Positions 13,141 through 59,519 of a stretch of 64,000 nucleotides of DNA are shown here, in pieces; position 1 is the first letter of the stretch; each line of letters begins with the position of its first letter. Below the pieces are notes generated by a model, which was given only the letters and a program-made list of their open reading frames with translations, had not been told where the DNA came from and did not search any database. The position numbers and the translations under genes are program-made. Source of the stretch: Tubulanus polymorphus (taxonomy: Eukaryota > Nemertea > Palaeonemertea > Tubulaniformes > Tubulanidae); NCBI RefSeq assembly GCF_964204645.1, contig NC_134027.1, positions 19,272,485 to 19,336,484 of the forward strand, read 5' to 3'.

Positions 13141-13270
13141 AGGGCCCAGTTGCACAGTCTTGACTCCAAATAATGAATTTGGTCATAAATTGTTAGAGTG
13201 GCTGTAGAACTAAGATGGTCTTTAATGATAAACTGGTCTTATATCTGGAACATGGCTGTGCAACTGGACC
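13141..13270. mobile_element. MITE-like repeat, family A copy 2
   Basis: It begins AGGGCCCAGTTGCACAG and ends CTGTGCAACTGGACCC, a clear inverted pair. The interior contains AAGATGGTCTTTAATG and CTGGTCTTATATCTGG, as in the copies at 901, 35905 and 45736. Confidence 0.6.
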
Positions 13271-13440
13271 CAGGGGCATTGAATAATATGATTATATGGT
13301 ATTTCAATTTGTCTTCATTCCTATGCATATTTATAACTGAAATCAATTAAAAGTTGTAGCCCATAACATACTCTAGAAATGCATTGAATTTGAACCTATT
13401 TGAAATAATTTAGATTGAGAATTTTAAAAGAACAGCCCCA
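13255..13440. repeat. dispersed repeat, family D copy 1
   Basis: Contains AAAAGTTGTAGCCCATAAC and, further on, TTTGAATAAT-like text. It matches 20500-20705 and 25490-25665 in order and orientation. It is non-coding and has no visible target duplication. It could be an old SINE or a DNA-transposon fragment. Confidence 0.5.
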
Positions 13441-15292
13441 ATCCTATTCTGGGTCAAATCCTAAAGAAAATGGCGAAAACTAAGGCCATATCATAAACAG
13501 TACAATTCAATGGACGGTGAAGTAATGGTCATCTTCAGGAATACTGAGTTAACGAAAATATTACATGCCAAGAACGAAAACATTAATTAGAAAATTAAGA
13601 ATGAAGCAAACTAGGGTTATTACTACATACCTAGTCTACATAATTATCATATTAATAGATTTCCAACTTATTGCGGTATTCGTATAAAATTTTGATCCAA
13701 TCATGGTAAACTAATTTCTAATTATTGAAGCTTTTATTATTATCATCAAAAAGACTTCATGTTTGTTACCATAGTTACAAATTATGAATATGAACTGCAT
13801 AAGCATCGAATGACACCCTACATGCTTGGGTCTTAAGATCTTTCTTATATATTGATATGCAGGGGTGAAAGTTTAGAAGTTTAGATGAAAGTCATTGGAA
13901 GATTAACTTTTTGACCTGGTAGGATAGATGATGTGACATTGCCAGAGGTTCAATTACCTGCATGAAGCGTTGCAAGTGTCCAATGTAGAAACCCCATTTT
14001 GATAACTTTTACTTATGGGTTATCTCAATCGAGTTAAAGTTAATACCATTCTAAAGAACGGGGTTGTAGATTCATGGGTGGCGATGATTAGTTTGTTGCT
14101 CTCTTCATTCCTAATCTGGTTTGAATTTGCAACATACATACATTTACTGATTGTCAAATAAGCCTGCTGACTATGTTCCGAATGGATGCATTATCTTTAC
14201 CTGAAGTTCTGTAATAAAAACTAATAAAATGTGTCAGGCTGTCTTATAATTAACAGAACTGACGTTTCAGACTGAAGCACCTGTGAGTTTATTACATGAT
14301 ATATTCTGTTGCTTTCTGTATTCAGTGAATATTCCTATGACAACTCCAGCGAATGTAAAGAATTACAGAAATCAGGCAGCGTGATAAAACGGGGAAACAG
14401 TTTGTTTTCTCGATATGATAAATCATGGAAAGTGCGTATTTTCCCTGCTCACATTGACAAGCGGATTTGAGTCCTGTTGGCTGCTTACTGTGTGCGGGCA
14501 ACATCTCAAGAGTCGTCCCATCTTCTCTTCTTTGTGATTTAGTGGTTGGGGTGATGACATACATGAACTTACAGAAAATGTATTTCTGGCTTGTTTCATC
14601 ACTGCTTCTGATTTTGCTCCGAAAGGAGAAACAATACCCATTTCCATCAGGATCATTTTGTTCTTTAAAATTGTGGTTGATGTATTGGGTGCCATTTTGA
14701 TGTCATGTGCAGTGTTCTCCATAAGGGGTTTTTGAGGGGAGGGCCACCCCTTGAAAATTCAAAAACACCCCTGTTATTTTTTGCCGCCCTTCTAAAAAAG
14801 TCAAGCGCCCCTACAAAAAATTGATCTACTGTGTCCCAATAAGTTGAGACACTACCGGTACGTCAATAACTGTAAAAAAATAGAGCGAGTCAGACAAAGC
14901 TTCACGCCATATAAACATACCTCAATAATTGTAGAAATGGCTCGCCACGAAGCCACGTGGCGCTGCTTAAGTAGGCCTATAAGTATACTGGGATTTTCCA
15001 GCATGCTAAAAAAAAAGAAAAATGCGCGCGAAGGTCCCGACACTGCAGCGCTCAGCCGCTGAATACGAAAGCGGCCTCAACTTTTCAAGTTCTAAAAATA
15101 GGTTACCAAATGGAAAGAAATTCAATGCTTGCTGAGCTTTATTGACAAATCTAAATTATATACATGGAAGAACATCAAAATATTTTATGCACGTGTAAGA
15201 CTACTAATTACCGGCAGGCAAGTGCTTCAAGCAAACTGCCGACGATCACTTTCTAGTCAAAGGATATGAAAATTAACGAACTTAAACTAGGA
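13441..15292. other. non-genic stretch
   Basis: Nothing coding recognised. Near 14720-14830 is a C- and A-rich patch of loosely repeated CACCCC/GCCCC words. The last 200 bases may include LINE 3' flank. Confidence 0.45.
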
Positions 15293-15346
15293 TATTAGGA
15301 TAGGATTGTAAATTTCAATCGCGCCTTGTAAATAGCAGGGCTATTA

Positions 15347-16126
15347 TCAAAGGCGCTCTCCAGACGAAGATGGTGACTTGAACAGAAATGTCTTGAGCTG
15401 TGCTTTGAATGCTGGCAGAGAGTCAATACCACGGAGAGGTTGCGGAAGGGAGTTCCACACTGTAGGTGCAAATGTCTCAAATGCACGTCCGCCGAATGAT
15501 TTAAGACGACATGATCTGACTAACAAAAGGTTCTGCGACCCGGAACGAAGTGTTCGGACTGGTCTGTAAACTGTTAACAGGCTGGAGAGGTAAGAGGGTG
15601 CCAAGTTATGGAGGCACTTAAAAACCAGCAAAGCAACATTAAATAAGATCCGTTTGCGTACTGGTAGCCAATGAAGTGAACGGAGAATCGGAGAGATGTG
15701 ATCACATGACTTAGTGAGTGTAATAATCCTAGCAGCTCTATTTTGCACAAGTTGGAGTCTATGAAGAAGATAATCACTGATATCATACAAGCAGCTATTG
15801 CAATAGTCTAATCGCGACAGAACTAAAGACTGCGTTAACATTTTTGCTGAGTTTTACGTCAGGAAGCGTCGAGCAGAACCAATAATCCTAAGATGAAACG
15901 AGGCGGAACGAGCCACACTTTTGACTTGGCTGTCCATGGGGGACGAATCAAACATCACACCTAAGTTTCTCACCGGTACTTTCTGCACTGGGATAAAGGC
16001 GCCGCCGACATTTAGAGGTCGTATGTGAATAAACAAACTCTGCTTAGTTCCAACGAGAAGGGCCTCGAACTTATCTGGATTACACATGAGTTTATTTTCA
16101 AAGAGCCATGTATGAACCCTGTTCAA
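15347..16126 (-). pseudogene. LINE reverse transcriptase thumb and C-terminal region
   Basis: This continues the RT in another frame: NPDKFEALLVG, then a TAA stop at 15854-15856, then in the same frame SRLDYCN, QNRAARIIT, LHWLPVRKRI and the tail WNSLPQPLRG. These are the standard landmarks of the CR1/L2 C-terminus. One stop codon and the upstream frameshift are the visible lesions. Confidence 0.85.
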
Positions 16127-17375
16127 GGTGTCCTGAGTTCTTTAAGCTGCTGGGATAGATCCGCATCAAATTTGCAAGACAAGGCAACATACGTTTGTTT
16201 GTCATCTGCAAAGCCTTGTCGCTTTACAATATCACTAGTAAACAGATGCATATGCGGCAATACATAGACAAGGAACAGAAGGGGGCCATGGACCGAGCCC
16301 TGGGGTACACCACAGTCCAGCACCTTTGGGTTTGATCGACAACCATCAATAACCACTGCTTGTGTGCGCTCACTCAAATAGGATCGAAACCAACTAAGTG
16401 CACTACCAGATATTCCAAGAAGACTCTCCATGCGAGTGAGGAGAATGTCATGATCCACAGTGTCGAAAGCAGCACTTAAGTCGAGGAGCACAAGTAGAGC
16501 ACAGCCATGACTGTCCACCATACACCTGAGATCATTCTGAACCCTGAGTATTGCAGTTTTGGTGCTATAATTACACTTATAGGCTGACTGTAGGGGGTCG
16601 TGCAAGTTGTTCACCTCCATGTATCTAGATAATCTAGCAGCCACCACTCGCTCAATAACTTTAGACAAAAACGTAAGATTTCTTACTGGACGATAGTTTT
16701 TAAAGACATCAGCATCCAATGTTGGCTTTTTGAGAATGGGTGTAATCAGAGCCAGTTTTAATGACTTTGGAACAGAGCCATCAGACAGTGAGCGGTTGAT
16801 TATAGAGGTAAACACTGTTACAATTGAAGGTATGACATCCGGATATTTAATTAGCCATGTAGGCAAGATGTCCAAACCACATGACTTTGATGGTGAAGAA
16901 ACTATGATTTTGCGTACTTCACTTGCGGAAGCTTCATCAAGTGTATTAAGGTGGCAGGATGATAGTGGATCATCTCTTGCTGGGCGCATTTGATCAAAAC
17001 GATTCTGAATGTCTTTGACTTTGCCAATGAAGAAGTCGGAAAATTCATCAGTTAGTTTGGCCTTATCGTCAGTATGCGTTGGCAGTCTACAAGTACGGTC
17101 CTTTACAAGAATTTCATTGAACACGCGTTGCATGGCTTTTGTGTCTGAACCAGCATCAGTTATTCTATTGTTCAGGTTGTCACGCTTAGCCTTGGCAATA
17201 AGTATGTTGTAGTGGTTGCGCGCGCTATGAAACGTTTGAAAATGTATCGTAAGTCGAGTATCCTTCCACCTCCGTTCGGCTGCCCTTTTAGTGGAACGAG
17301 CATGACGCAGTTCATCGTTGAACCATGGATAAGAAGGCTTAACATTGATGACCTTCTTCTTGAGCGGGGCATGTC
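16123..17375 (-). pseudogene. LINE reverse transcriptase domain, part 1
   Basis: The RT core motifs are readable: FKNYRPVRNLTFLSKVIERV near the fingers, LLVLLDLSAAFDTVDHDILL (first catalytic Asp), VPQGSVHGPLLFLVY, and FADD in place of the usual YADD active-site box. The frame is open from about 17375, through an in-frame Met at 17133, down to 16123. The homologous sequence then continues one frame over at 16126. In the intact family this enzyme copies element RNA into the nicked chromosome. Here it cannot be made as one protein. Confidence 0.85.
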
Positions 17376-18413
17376 TAGTATGTTTTCAAGGGCTGTGTGA
17401 TAGTAGTGGCACACTTCAGACAACCCTATGCCTTCAGCAGGTGGTGCTAATGAAGCAATGTCCATACCTAGAGATAAGGAATTTATGGCGCGCATATTCC
17501 TGGTCAAAATAACCTTTCTGGTTGGTGGAGCTCTTGGAAATGCAATGTCGCAAACAAACAAAAGATGATCAGATAACATATCACACTGAGACAAAGCCTG
17601 AACGATGTTACTGGTCTGGGCTGTGATGACAGCATCCAATGTATGACCCGACCTGTGTGTAGGGAAATCTACATGTTGCTTGAGATCAAGGGACTGGATC
17701 AACTCCATAAACTGAATGGTATCAGGTGAATTTGGTACGTCAAAGTGAAAGTTCAGATCTCCAACAAGTACAAGTTCTCCTGGGCTAGAACTGAGTTCAA
17801 TCATAAGTGGTGATACTTCGTCGATAAATCCAGTAACAGTAAATTTGTTCTTAAGCGAGGGTGGTGGTCGATAGAAATTGACAATGTGGAGAACTCTAGA
17901 TCCAGCTGACAGCTTGATACTACAGGCTTGGAATGAGTTGCCTGGTAGGCAGAGTTCCTTTCTCTGAATGGTGGGTCCTTGTTTGAGAAGGAGACCCACA
18001 CTGCCATATCCAGTATTTCCAGAACGTGGGAAATTCACAAAGTTATATCCGGGGGGTGTAAGTGATCTGGCAAAGAAGGCATCCTTGTCAGATGTAGATA
18101 ACCAGGTTTCAGTCAGACACAGATGTTCAATGTCATATTCAGTCACAGCAAGGCGGATCTGATCATGTTTATTCCTGACAGATTGAGCATTGAAGACACC
18201 CAGTTTGAATCCACTCAAAGTTTGTTTACTATCCACTGAATGTCCAGGTAATGTCCCATGAAAAGGTTTAGAGCCTAAACCTCTGACTTTCAATCTCGTT
18301 GACATGCGTCTGTAGATATTAAGTGAACGAAGTTTATGTTCCAGTTGGTTTGATATATTAAGTCGACTATAGTCAAGTAATCGCGTGATCGAACGTAAAT
18401 TGTCCATTATCAC
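17172..18413 (-). pseudogene. LINE endonuclease (APE-type) domain, frameshifted
   Basis: The frame opens about 85 codons before the catalytic part. Endonuclease signatures appear in order: FNAQSVRNK, LTETWLS (catalytic Glu), GDLNFHFD (Asp/Asn) and SDHLL (Asp/His pair). In active elements this domain nicks target DNA to start reverse transcription. Its frame is correct to about 17375. After that the homologous continuation moves to the frame of the reverse transcriptase segment, so the last ~65 codons of this frame are out of phase. The start ATG at 18413 is the first plausible one. A further ~300 bases upstream probably hold the element's 5' leader. Confidence 0.8.
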
Positions 18414-18739
18414 AAGGCTATGTAATCCAATTTGGTGGTAGTAGAATTATCTGAATGTTGAAAATCCAAAAAGTCCAAATAAGTTTAAACACTCTCCAGT
18501 GATGAGAACAGTAAAGTCTTTCAGCCAGCACAGTATTGGAATATTCACTACACAAATAAACACATCCATCCGAGTCAAGGGCCCTGGAGAGGCCTTGAAA
18601 TTGTAACTTTGGGCAGAGCTGAGGAGCAGCACTTCAGCGCTCACCCAACGCCATCTACACTAGCTGATTATGATCCCAAATGCTGGGAAAATCGATCTGA
18701 GGAACTACAAATAGGAAATTGACCCCCTCTATCCTAATA

Positions 18740-20914
18740 AGTGCTCATACCTTCGGCGCTCGTTTTCGCGTACATACCGCCCCTGAGAATTTTATTACAA
18801 TGGAGAATACTGATGTGATACATGACTGCTCGCTGCTCACTTCTGTTCGTTTTCTGTGCATGCACATTAACTGCCAAATATTCAAGGATTTGGGTGAAAC
18901 AAATGAGAACATCAATCATTTTGTTGCATGTTTCAGTATGTCTCATTGGGCATTTGGCTTTAAACCCAGTGCGCAGAGCACAATTTCATTTGTTTTTTCT
19001 TGCATGTTTCTTTTCTTGATTGTGGTCCAAAACAAGAGACACTTTTGTGAAACACTGCTAGTTTCTTAAAACAAACAACAATACTTTGATTGCTGTTTGT
19101 GATCCAGAATAGCTTTACAAAATGGCATACAATAACCAATCAATGACAATGAGCTGATCTGATCACCACCATTTTGATAATGTCATACAATTACTACTTT
19201 TCTCATCACTAGCGGTGGGCTGTGAGTTTATTATGGTGTTTCTCGTTTGCAAAAGTAATCGAACCAAATCATTGAAACACATGAAAACAAAATTTGTTTC
19301 TTGTTTGAAGGTTTTTCTTGCTATGTGCTCTAGGCTTTTCATTCTCATGACTTTACTCGATATATTTGATTGCCCTAGATCCAATCAATATGGTAGCGAT
19401 CACTTCATAAAAGCGGTGCTGATTTGCTCGATTGCTGCATTGTAATATCTGTTATCTTTTCTCTCAGCAGATCTTATGTTGTCATCAACTAGTTTTGGCA
19501 CGAGAATAAAGTCTTTCTCCAAGAATCATTGAAGGTTTAAGCTTGGAGTAATTTGTTCTGATTATAACTACAATATGTAATTGATTTTAACTCGCTCGAG
19601 AGTTGTAACGTAAAATCACCTTGTTAGTGTGTTGCTTATTCCATTGACCGGTATTTTTAACATTTCCATTCGCTGCATTAACCCGGAACAAATCGGAAAT
19701 CAATAGATTTCAAGTAGATTTCTACTGCCGCGCTAGCTAGTTTCTCTGAAACCAATTCTGACATTGGATAATGGATTCCGCCATAGAAGACTACATAAAA
19801 ACGTTATCTAAATACCAATTTGAAATGGGCTCTTAACTCAATAGGATATTTAACGTTTATGAAGAATATTCATGTAAGCCCAAATATTATTTTTTCATTA
19901 TTGGTAAATTGTAATTTTTCATTAAAAAAGACAAGCAAAGGGTGATAAATATATAACAGTTAAAGCCACTTATAAGCTTAAACTGTTCATCGAACTGGGC
20001 CTGGATGTAATCATAAGCTTACTCATCCAAAATATTGTTAATTTGCTGTGTCGTTTACGGATCAAAATGTTGTTCACATTTTCAATGAGGTCCTGACAAT
20101 GTTAGTGTGGCAACTGAAAATTTCACTTGTAATGTAAACGATGATCTTGCAGAAGCACAATCTTCAGTGGACCTTCAAATTCATCTGTGCTGGATCTCTT
20201 CTCCATTTTAATCACGAATGAAGTGAATGATAAGAAAAGGTTGGCTAATCCGTTTTCTTTTTGTCCATCCATTCGTTGGGGCCTTAATTGCAAAGTTCAT
20301 GACATGTTCGATGATTGTTGTAAGCTTTGAGGGCAGTGGTTTCTGAAAGTTCACCAGGGGGCAGTGAATAGTAAAATTGCATAGGGGCCTCGGTAGCACA
20401 ATGGAATCAGGTATGATGCCGTTGCATTCAGCAAGTTGTAGATAATGAAGTTTTCTATAATTGTGATCAGTTTCAATGACAGTGGTTTCTGTGTATGTCA
20501 ACCAGGGGCATTGAGGATTGTAATTTCATGATATTTAATTCAATTTACATTGGTACACCTGAATATTTCGTATCTTCAATTGATTGAAAAGTTGTAGCCC
20601 ATGACGTATTCTGTATTCGAGTTTCAAGCTCTTTGAATAATGAAATTGTCAGATTGTTGTGCATTTCATTGCCACATCCCAAGTGGTATCCCTGGACCCT
20701 AGTTAAGAATGCAGCTGATTTAAGAATTTAACTAATTCATGTCATTGTTTTCATTATTTCCCAACTCTATGAAGACACATCTGTTTTTGAAGTATTTCAC
20801 GAAGGTAGCGCTTTGTGTACGCGGAAAAGCGCATAACAAGAACATTTTATTATTGTTATTATTACTATATCCCACTTGAAGGTATCTGGTCCTTATATAA
20901 TTTCATTTAATTTA
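18740..20914. other. non-genic stretch upstream of first detected exon
   Basis: No splice-bounded exon or recognisable protein. Frames at 18719-19069 and 19215-19445 (+) lack homology I know. The missing signal-peptide exon of the calcium-channel gene could be in here or further upstream. I could not identify it. Confidence 0.4.
20500..20705. repeat. dispersed repeat, family D copy 2
   Basis: Contains AAAAGTTGTAGCCCATGAC, TGAATAATGAAATTGTCAG, TTGTTGTGCATTTCATTGCC and GGTATCCCTGGACCCTAG in order. The last parts recur at 25590-25665 and the first part at 13340-13370. Confidence 0.5.
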
Positions 20915-21207
20915 CCCTTTCAGTGCTGACTAATCAATACCCTATAATGCTGGAGATAATTTTAAAATTTTGAAAAATCCCACCCTAGTGTGTTGAATAA
21001 CGGGAATACCACTATAATGCGTATAGCCTACACCGCGGTGCGGTATATCCTTAGTTACTAATATTACACTATGTTTGACAAGTGCTGCCATCTTTCAATA
21101 GAGATAAAAACTAATTACTATTTACATCAATACCCCGCACTGCAGTGTACTAGCAAAATCCATCACCGATTCATACACTGCACTGCGGTGTAGACGCACT
21201 GAAAGGG
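20915..21207. mobile_element. piggyBac-like MITE
   Basis: The ends are inverted: CCCTTTCAGTGC at the left and GCACTGAAAGGG at the right. The right flank is TTAA (21208-21211) and the left flank is TTTA, one base off the TTAA target of piggyBac elements. The 293-bp interior has palindromic words (ACACCGCGGTGCGGT, CACTGCGGTGTAG) and no coding frame. A diverged relative lies at about 31455-31667. Confidence 0.6.
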
Positions 21208-21431
21208 TTAAACTTTTTTTAGAAACCTTTCTGATTATATGATTCAATTATGCCGGACATGATGACATTCAAGCTTGCTTCTGTGAGAACCATTCAGGCT
21301 CCAGCTAATAAACTGTACCATTATTTTCTAAAAAGCAATTAAAATAGCCTGGCATACCTTCGGGTTCTGGCTGGGTTTCAGAATGTTGGGAGATATTGAT
21401 AAATCATGGCAACTTTCTTATATCATTTCAG

Positions 21432-55535
<34,104 letters not shown>

Positions 55536-58500
55536 GTAAGATGGATTAGTGGATCAATGGTGGCAGGGCTAATGGTAATAGTTTTTTGTTCTATTTTCTT
55601 ATTGGTAATTTTGTTCGCTTTGAAATTTCAGGTGCAGGGCCAGTTTTACTACATAGCCCAAAGCATAACCCAAATTTTTTGGTAAAGTTGCTCAACAAAT
55701 CCTCCAGAATATTTATCAGTGAGATTAACACTGAAAACTTGTTTCCCACATACTAGCAACAACTACTTGGCTTAGCATACTGCACCTGCAACTATTATAG
55801 GGCATTGTGATCAATCAATCAACGAATATGTCATGTGCGTTGAAACTAAATCCGGTATCCAGTTCACTGATATTACTGCACAGTTACTGTACTTGTTGTT
55901 TTTGTGAAAAAAATATCTAGCATGTTGGATATCGGCATCATTGATGACAAATACACTTGAAATTTTTACCTGCACATCTGGGCTGGGTTCATAGCAGCGT
56001 AGTGGAAGCAAAATAATACCTGGGAGCATTTTGAAATTTGTCAGTTATAACCATGGTTTCTCATCCTTTCTATGGTGGTTGTCAGCCAATTCAGGTTTAC
56101 CCCTTGGGGAAACTTCGATACTCAGTCCATGAAACCTAGCCCAGGTGAATTTTATTTGTTGCTAGTATGTGGCAGGCTCAAGAAAACATGAAGTAACTTG
56201 TAGCATCTAAACCAATATGAATTTGGAATGCTTTTTGTCTCAAAATAATGAGTTGTCTATCCATGGCTATGTTTCTGGAGAAACTTCAATCTCTCCGTCA
56301 ATGCTGAAACTGTCATCACAAATTTCAACCAACTACATTGGCAAACTAAAATAGCAAAATTTAGGTTCAATTTGAGATATCGTTACAGCAGAATTGTTTA
56401 GTTTTTCATTATGTCGATCAGTGCGTGTATAAGTATTATTATTTCATGGCAGATAAAGTCGGCCTGCCGAGGGTCCAAAAATCGAAGTTGAACTCAACAA
56501 TGTGTTATTAGACACCACAGAGTTTTGAGAGCATTAATGTATGATGTAGTCAGCATATACATCCTGATCACAGGATGCAGTGTAATGGACAGCATTTGTT
56601 GTATCTCCCAGGTGGGGAGACATCTTATTTTGACCGTTTGACCGTTTGAGACCTTGTTACCATGATAAAGCCTGCAATTCTTGATCGATATCCCTAAAAG
56701 TTATTGTGCGGAGTGGGGCCGGTGAGATGTCCACCAACATTGAAAATCTAGGTTATTGGCCCCTGACCATCTAATATGGCCACAAGGAGGGCCATCTTGA
56801 ATTTCTTGTTAGCACGATACAGTCTGTAATTCTTTATAAATTAAGTGTGAGGTTTTTGGTAGGTGAGATGTTCACCACCATTAAAAATGGAGGTTATTGG
56901 CCATCTTATTTGAATTTCTTATTCTTGTCTTATGGTTGTAATCGCGAGTGAAACTTGGTATATGGGTGTACTGATGCTGAACTCGAACCGACAATTCTTA
57001 GTTTATGTACAATAAATCAAGCTCGGCCATTTCTGTGAAGTATACAATGTGTCACCTGTCTTCAATGTCTTGCTCCATTACTATCTGCTTTCCCCTGGAA
57101 GACATTTGGCATTGCCACATTCTAATTCAGGCATGTATCTAGAAGCACTTAAGCATTTCACAGCTTATGGAAATTTTTAGGCAATGATGTAATCATTTGA
57201 CCATTATTGAAAATATCATATTTGTCAGTTTGATTATTGTCCTCAAATGAATTTTTGGTGTCCTGTTTGGACTTCACACATCTTAAAGGAGTCACTTCAG
57301 AAGCAGCACATCACAGCAATTTTGTATCTGAAGACAGGATATTTCATTTCCGGCTAACCTTATCTTTTTGAGAAATGTGAGAGTTCTTATCTTTAACCCC
57401 CTTTATTACATCCCTGCTAATGTGATGTTTTAAGTTTATCATGATATTCTGAAATTTGTGTTTCTATACTGCACAGAAATTATCTTTCAACTCATATGTT
57501 TGGTATGGAAAATTTTTTTTCTGTTCATGACCTGTAATGACTGCATGAAGCATTAATATGTACATTTCTAGTATATCTCAAATACTAAACTCAAAGCAAG
57601 CAAATTTAATTTTTTGAGTCAAACCTCCAGAAGCCAGCTCATCATGTTTAACATTAGAAATATAATTCAAATTGCAAGTCGATTTACTTAGCATCAAATA
57701 CATATCCTATGAATAGGGTCAAGTTCCACAATTATGCTACCCCGAATTCTGAAAAAATCAGGGTAACAACTTTTTCGAGAAATACATGAAAACTCAATTT
57801 TTTATTTCATGACTAGCAAAAGGTGGTTTCCCATCATTCAAATCAATTTTTGCTTTTTCATCCATGATTTCTAAGGAAGTGCAAATTTTTTTAGACAGCT
57901 CTTTATAAAACTTCTTAACAAATAAATTAATCGGGTCATTTATTCCTTGGACGCCGTTCATGGTAGAAACATACCTGCCACATCAGAATATGAAATCAAT
58001 AAACTAAAACTGGCAAAGGCTGGAACTTAATACGTATTAATATGATTAGCGATTAGAAATGATACTGTTATTCAAAGCCCAGCCTGCGCTGTGGTACTCA
58101 AGATTACTCAATTGAATTAATCTAAATTACCTGCATCGGATTGTTACTTATGCAGCCTCTTATTTTTTCATGTGTCTTAGTGGAAGGAAATTCAATTTCA
58201 ATTGTGATTTGTACCTAATATAACGACCGGAATTTATAATTGTGCGCTCAATAAATTTGTATTGATTTGACTCCAAGTGAATTTACTCTAGTCATACCTA
58301 CCTGGTATCATTAGGCCTTTGAACTGTCACAATGTAATGTAAATTTATCAAATCTATATGCGCTGAAATTCCAATTCAATGCAATTTTTTAAAGCGAAAA
58401 ATAAAGATTTTCAATTCCATACTAATCGATTTTATTCAGAAATCTTGTTTATTATTGCCAGGCTGAAGGAAAAACTGAAGTTTTGGTTCCTGTGTTAAAA

Positions 58501-59486
58501 ACATCATATTGCAATATGTTCCTATCACAATTGAAACCTCTCGAAGTAACAGATAAAAGTTTTATTTTTCAAATTTGACAACTTTTAAAATCTCGGGGTA
58601 TAGCTGTGAATTCTGAATAATCATTTATCATAAATGTGGATGTAACATGTATATTTGTCATATTTAGAGTTCATGAAAAAGCAAGACAAATATAATTGAC
58701 GTTAGCTATATTTTCCATGGATGTCCATGGGTGTCTTGTTATATATTGCAGCTGGCGTCAGAGAATTGTTTTACTCTTTGAATAAACTACTCCACTGTGC
58801 CAAATGTCTAAAAGTGCCGTGTTGAATTATAAGAAATTGAGAAAGGCGAAATAGAAACCGTTTTTGGCTATCAGTATTAAATGCCCGCTATTGGTTGAGG
58901 TCATTAACTTTAAACAATTTTCATGCGGAACAATACCCACTAAGTCATATAGGTGGTCAAGACGACTGAAACTCTATGGAAATGTTTTATCTATTATCAC
59001 TAAGGCTGTAAGAAGTATAGATCACATTGCCAAAGTCGCAAAAACGTAATAATAATTATCAATAGAATGGCAATAGACTTTTCTGTGAATGTAGCAGAAA
59101 ACACTGATCGCAGCCTTAGCTTCCATCTACTCAAAAACGCTCCATCTTAAATACATCAAAAATTTCTTCATAGTGCTTCCAAGATCATATCGATATGTGG
59201 AAAATGCTTAAGATAGAAAACTGCTTTCTTTTTTTTCTGTTCCCTTCCATAATTGTGTGTGACCAAATCTTTTTTCTTTTTTTACAATTTTTCCTTTTAC
59301 CTGAAAAATCCTTATTCCTGGTAATTAAAAAAAAGCATTACCGAGGAATTAAGGAATCATGCCTCATATCTCAACCAGATCTTTAATAGTTGCAGTTTTT
59401 CAGTTTTTATTTTGACAATTATGTCACGTGCAAGTTTCGCTATTGGGATTATCGTGAATAATAACGTTGTATCTTTATTTTAACAG
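55536..59486. other. intron after exon K
   Basis: About 4 kb without a convincing Cache-domain exon. It holds dispersed-family text near 56640-56960 (GCCATCTTGAATTTCTTGTT, GTGAAACTTGGTATATGGG). A possible AEGKTEV reading at 58464 has a poor donor and was not accepted. Confidence 0.55.
56640..56960. repeat. dispersed 'GAAACTTGGTAT' family copy
   Basis: Shares GCCATCTTGAATTT, CTTGTTAG(A/C)ACGAT and TGAAACTTGGTAT with 24210-24300, and parts with 23630-23720 and 31130-31160. Appears internally duplicated (two GGTGAGATGT(C/T)CACCA blocks). Confidence 0.55.
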
Positions 59487-59519
59487 GGATTCACTGCAAG
59501 ATCAATAAACTCACAGAAA
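59487..59519 (+). CDS. candidate small exon L (33 nt)
   Basis: Strong acceptor (TTTATTTTAACAG) and donor AAA|GTTAGT enclose 11 codons, GFTARSINSQK, in the same phase as exon K. No match to known alpha-2/delta sequence is apparent. It could be a lineage-specific or alternative exon of the gene, or a chance pairing of splice-like signals. Confidence 0.35.

Larger units (their letters stand above)
15293..18739 (-). mobile_element. degenerate CR1/L2-like LINE retrotransposon
   Basis: A non-LTR retrotransposon lies on the minus strand with, in order, an apurinic endonuclease domain, a reverse transcriptase domain and the C-terminal 'SRLDYCN ... LHWLPV' region typical of CR1/L2-group elements. The coding sequence is broken by a frameshift near 17370, another near 16130-16145, and an in-frame TAA at 15854-15856, so this copy is inactive. 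There is no poly-A tail; the 3' end carries TCCTA-like repeats. An 11-bp inverted pair (TATTAGGATAG at 15293, CTATCCTAATA at 18729) brackets the element. Both outer limits are estimates. Confidence 0.85.

Noticed and set aside
58464-58481. Possible 18-nt exon AEGKTE after a CCAG acceptor
   Set aside because: Donor GTTTTG and polypyrimidine tract are poor, and the longer reading AEGKTEVLVPVL soon meets a stop without resembling the Cache domain.
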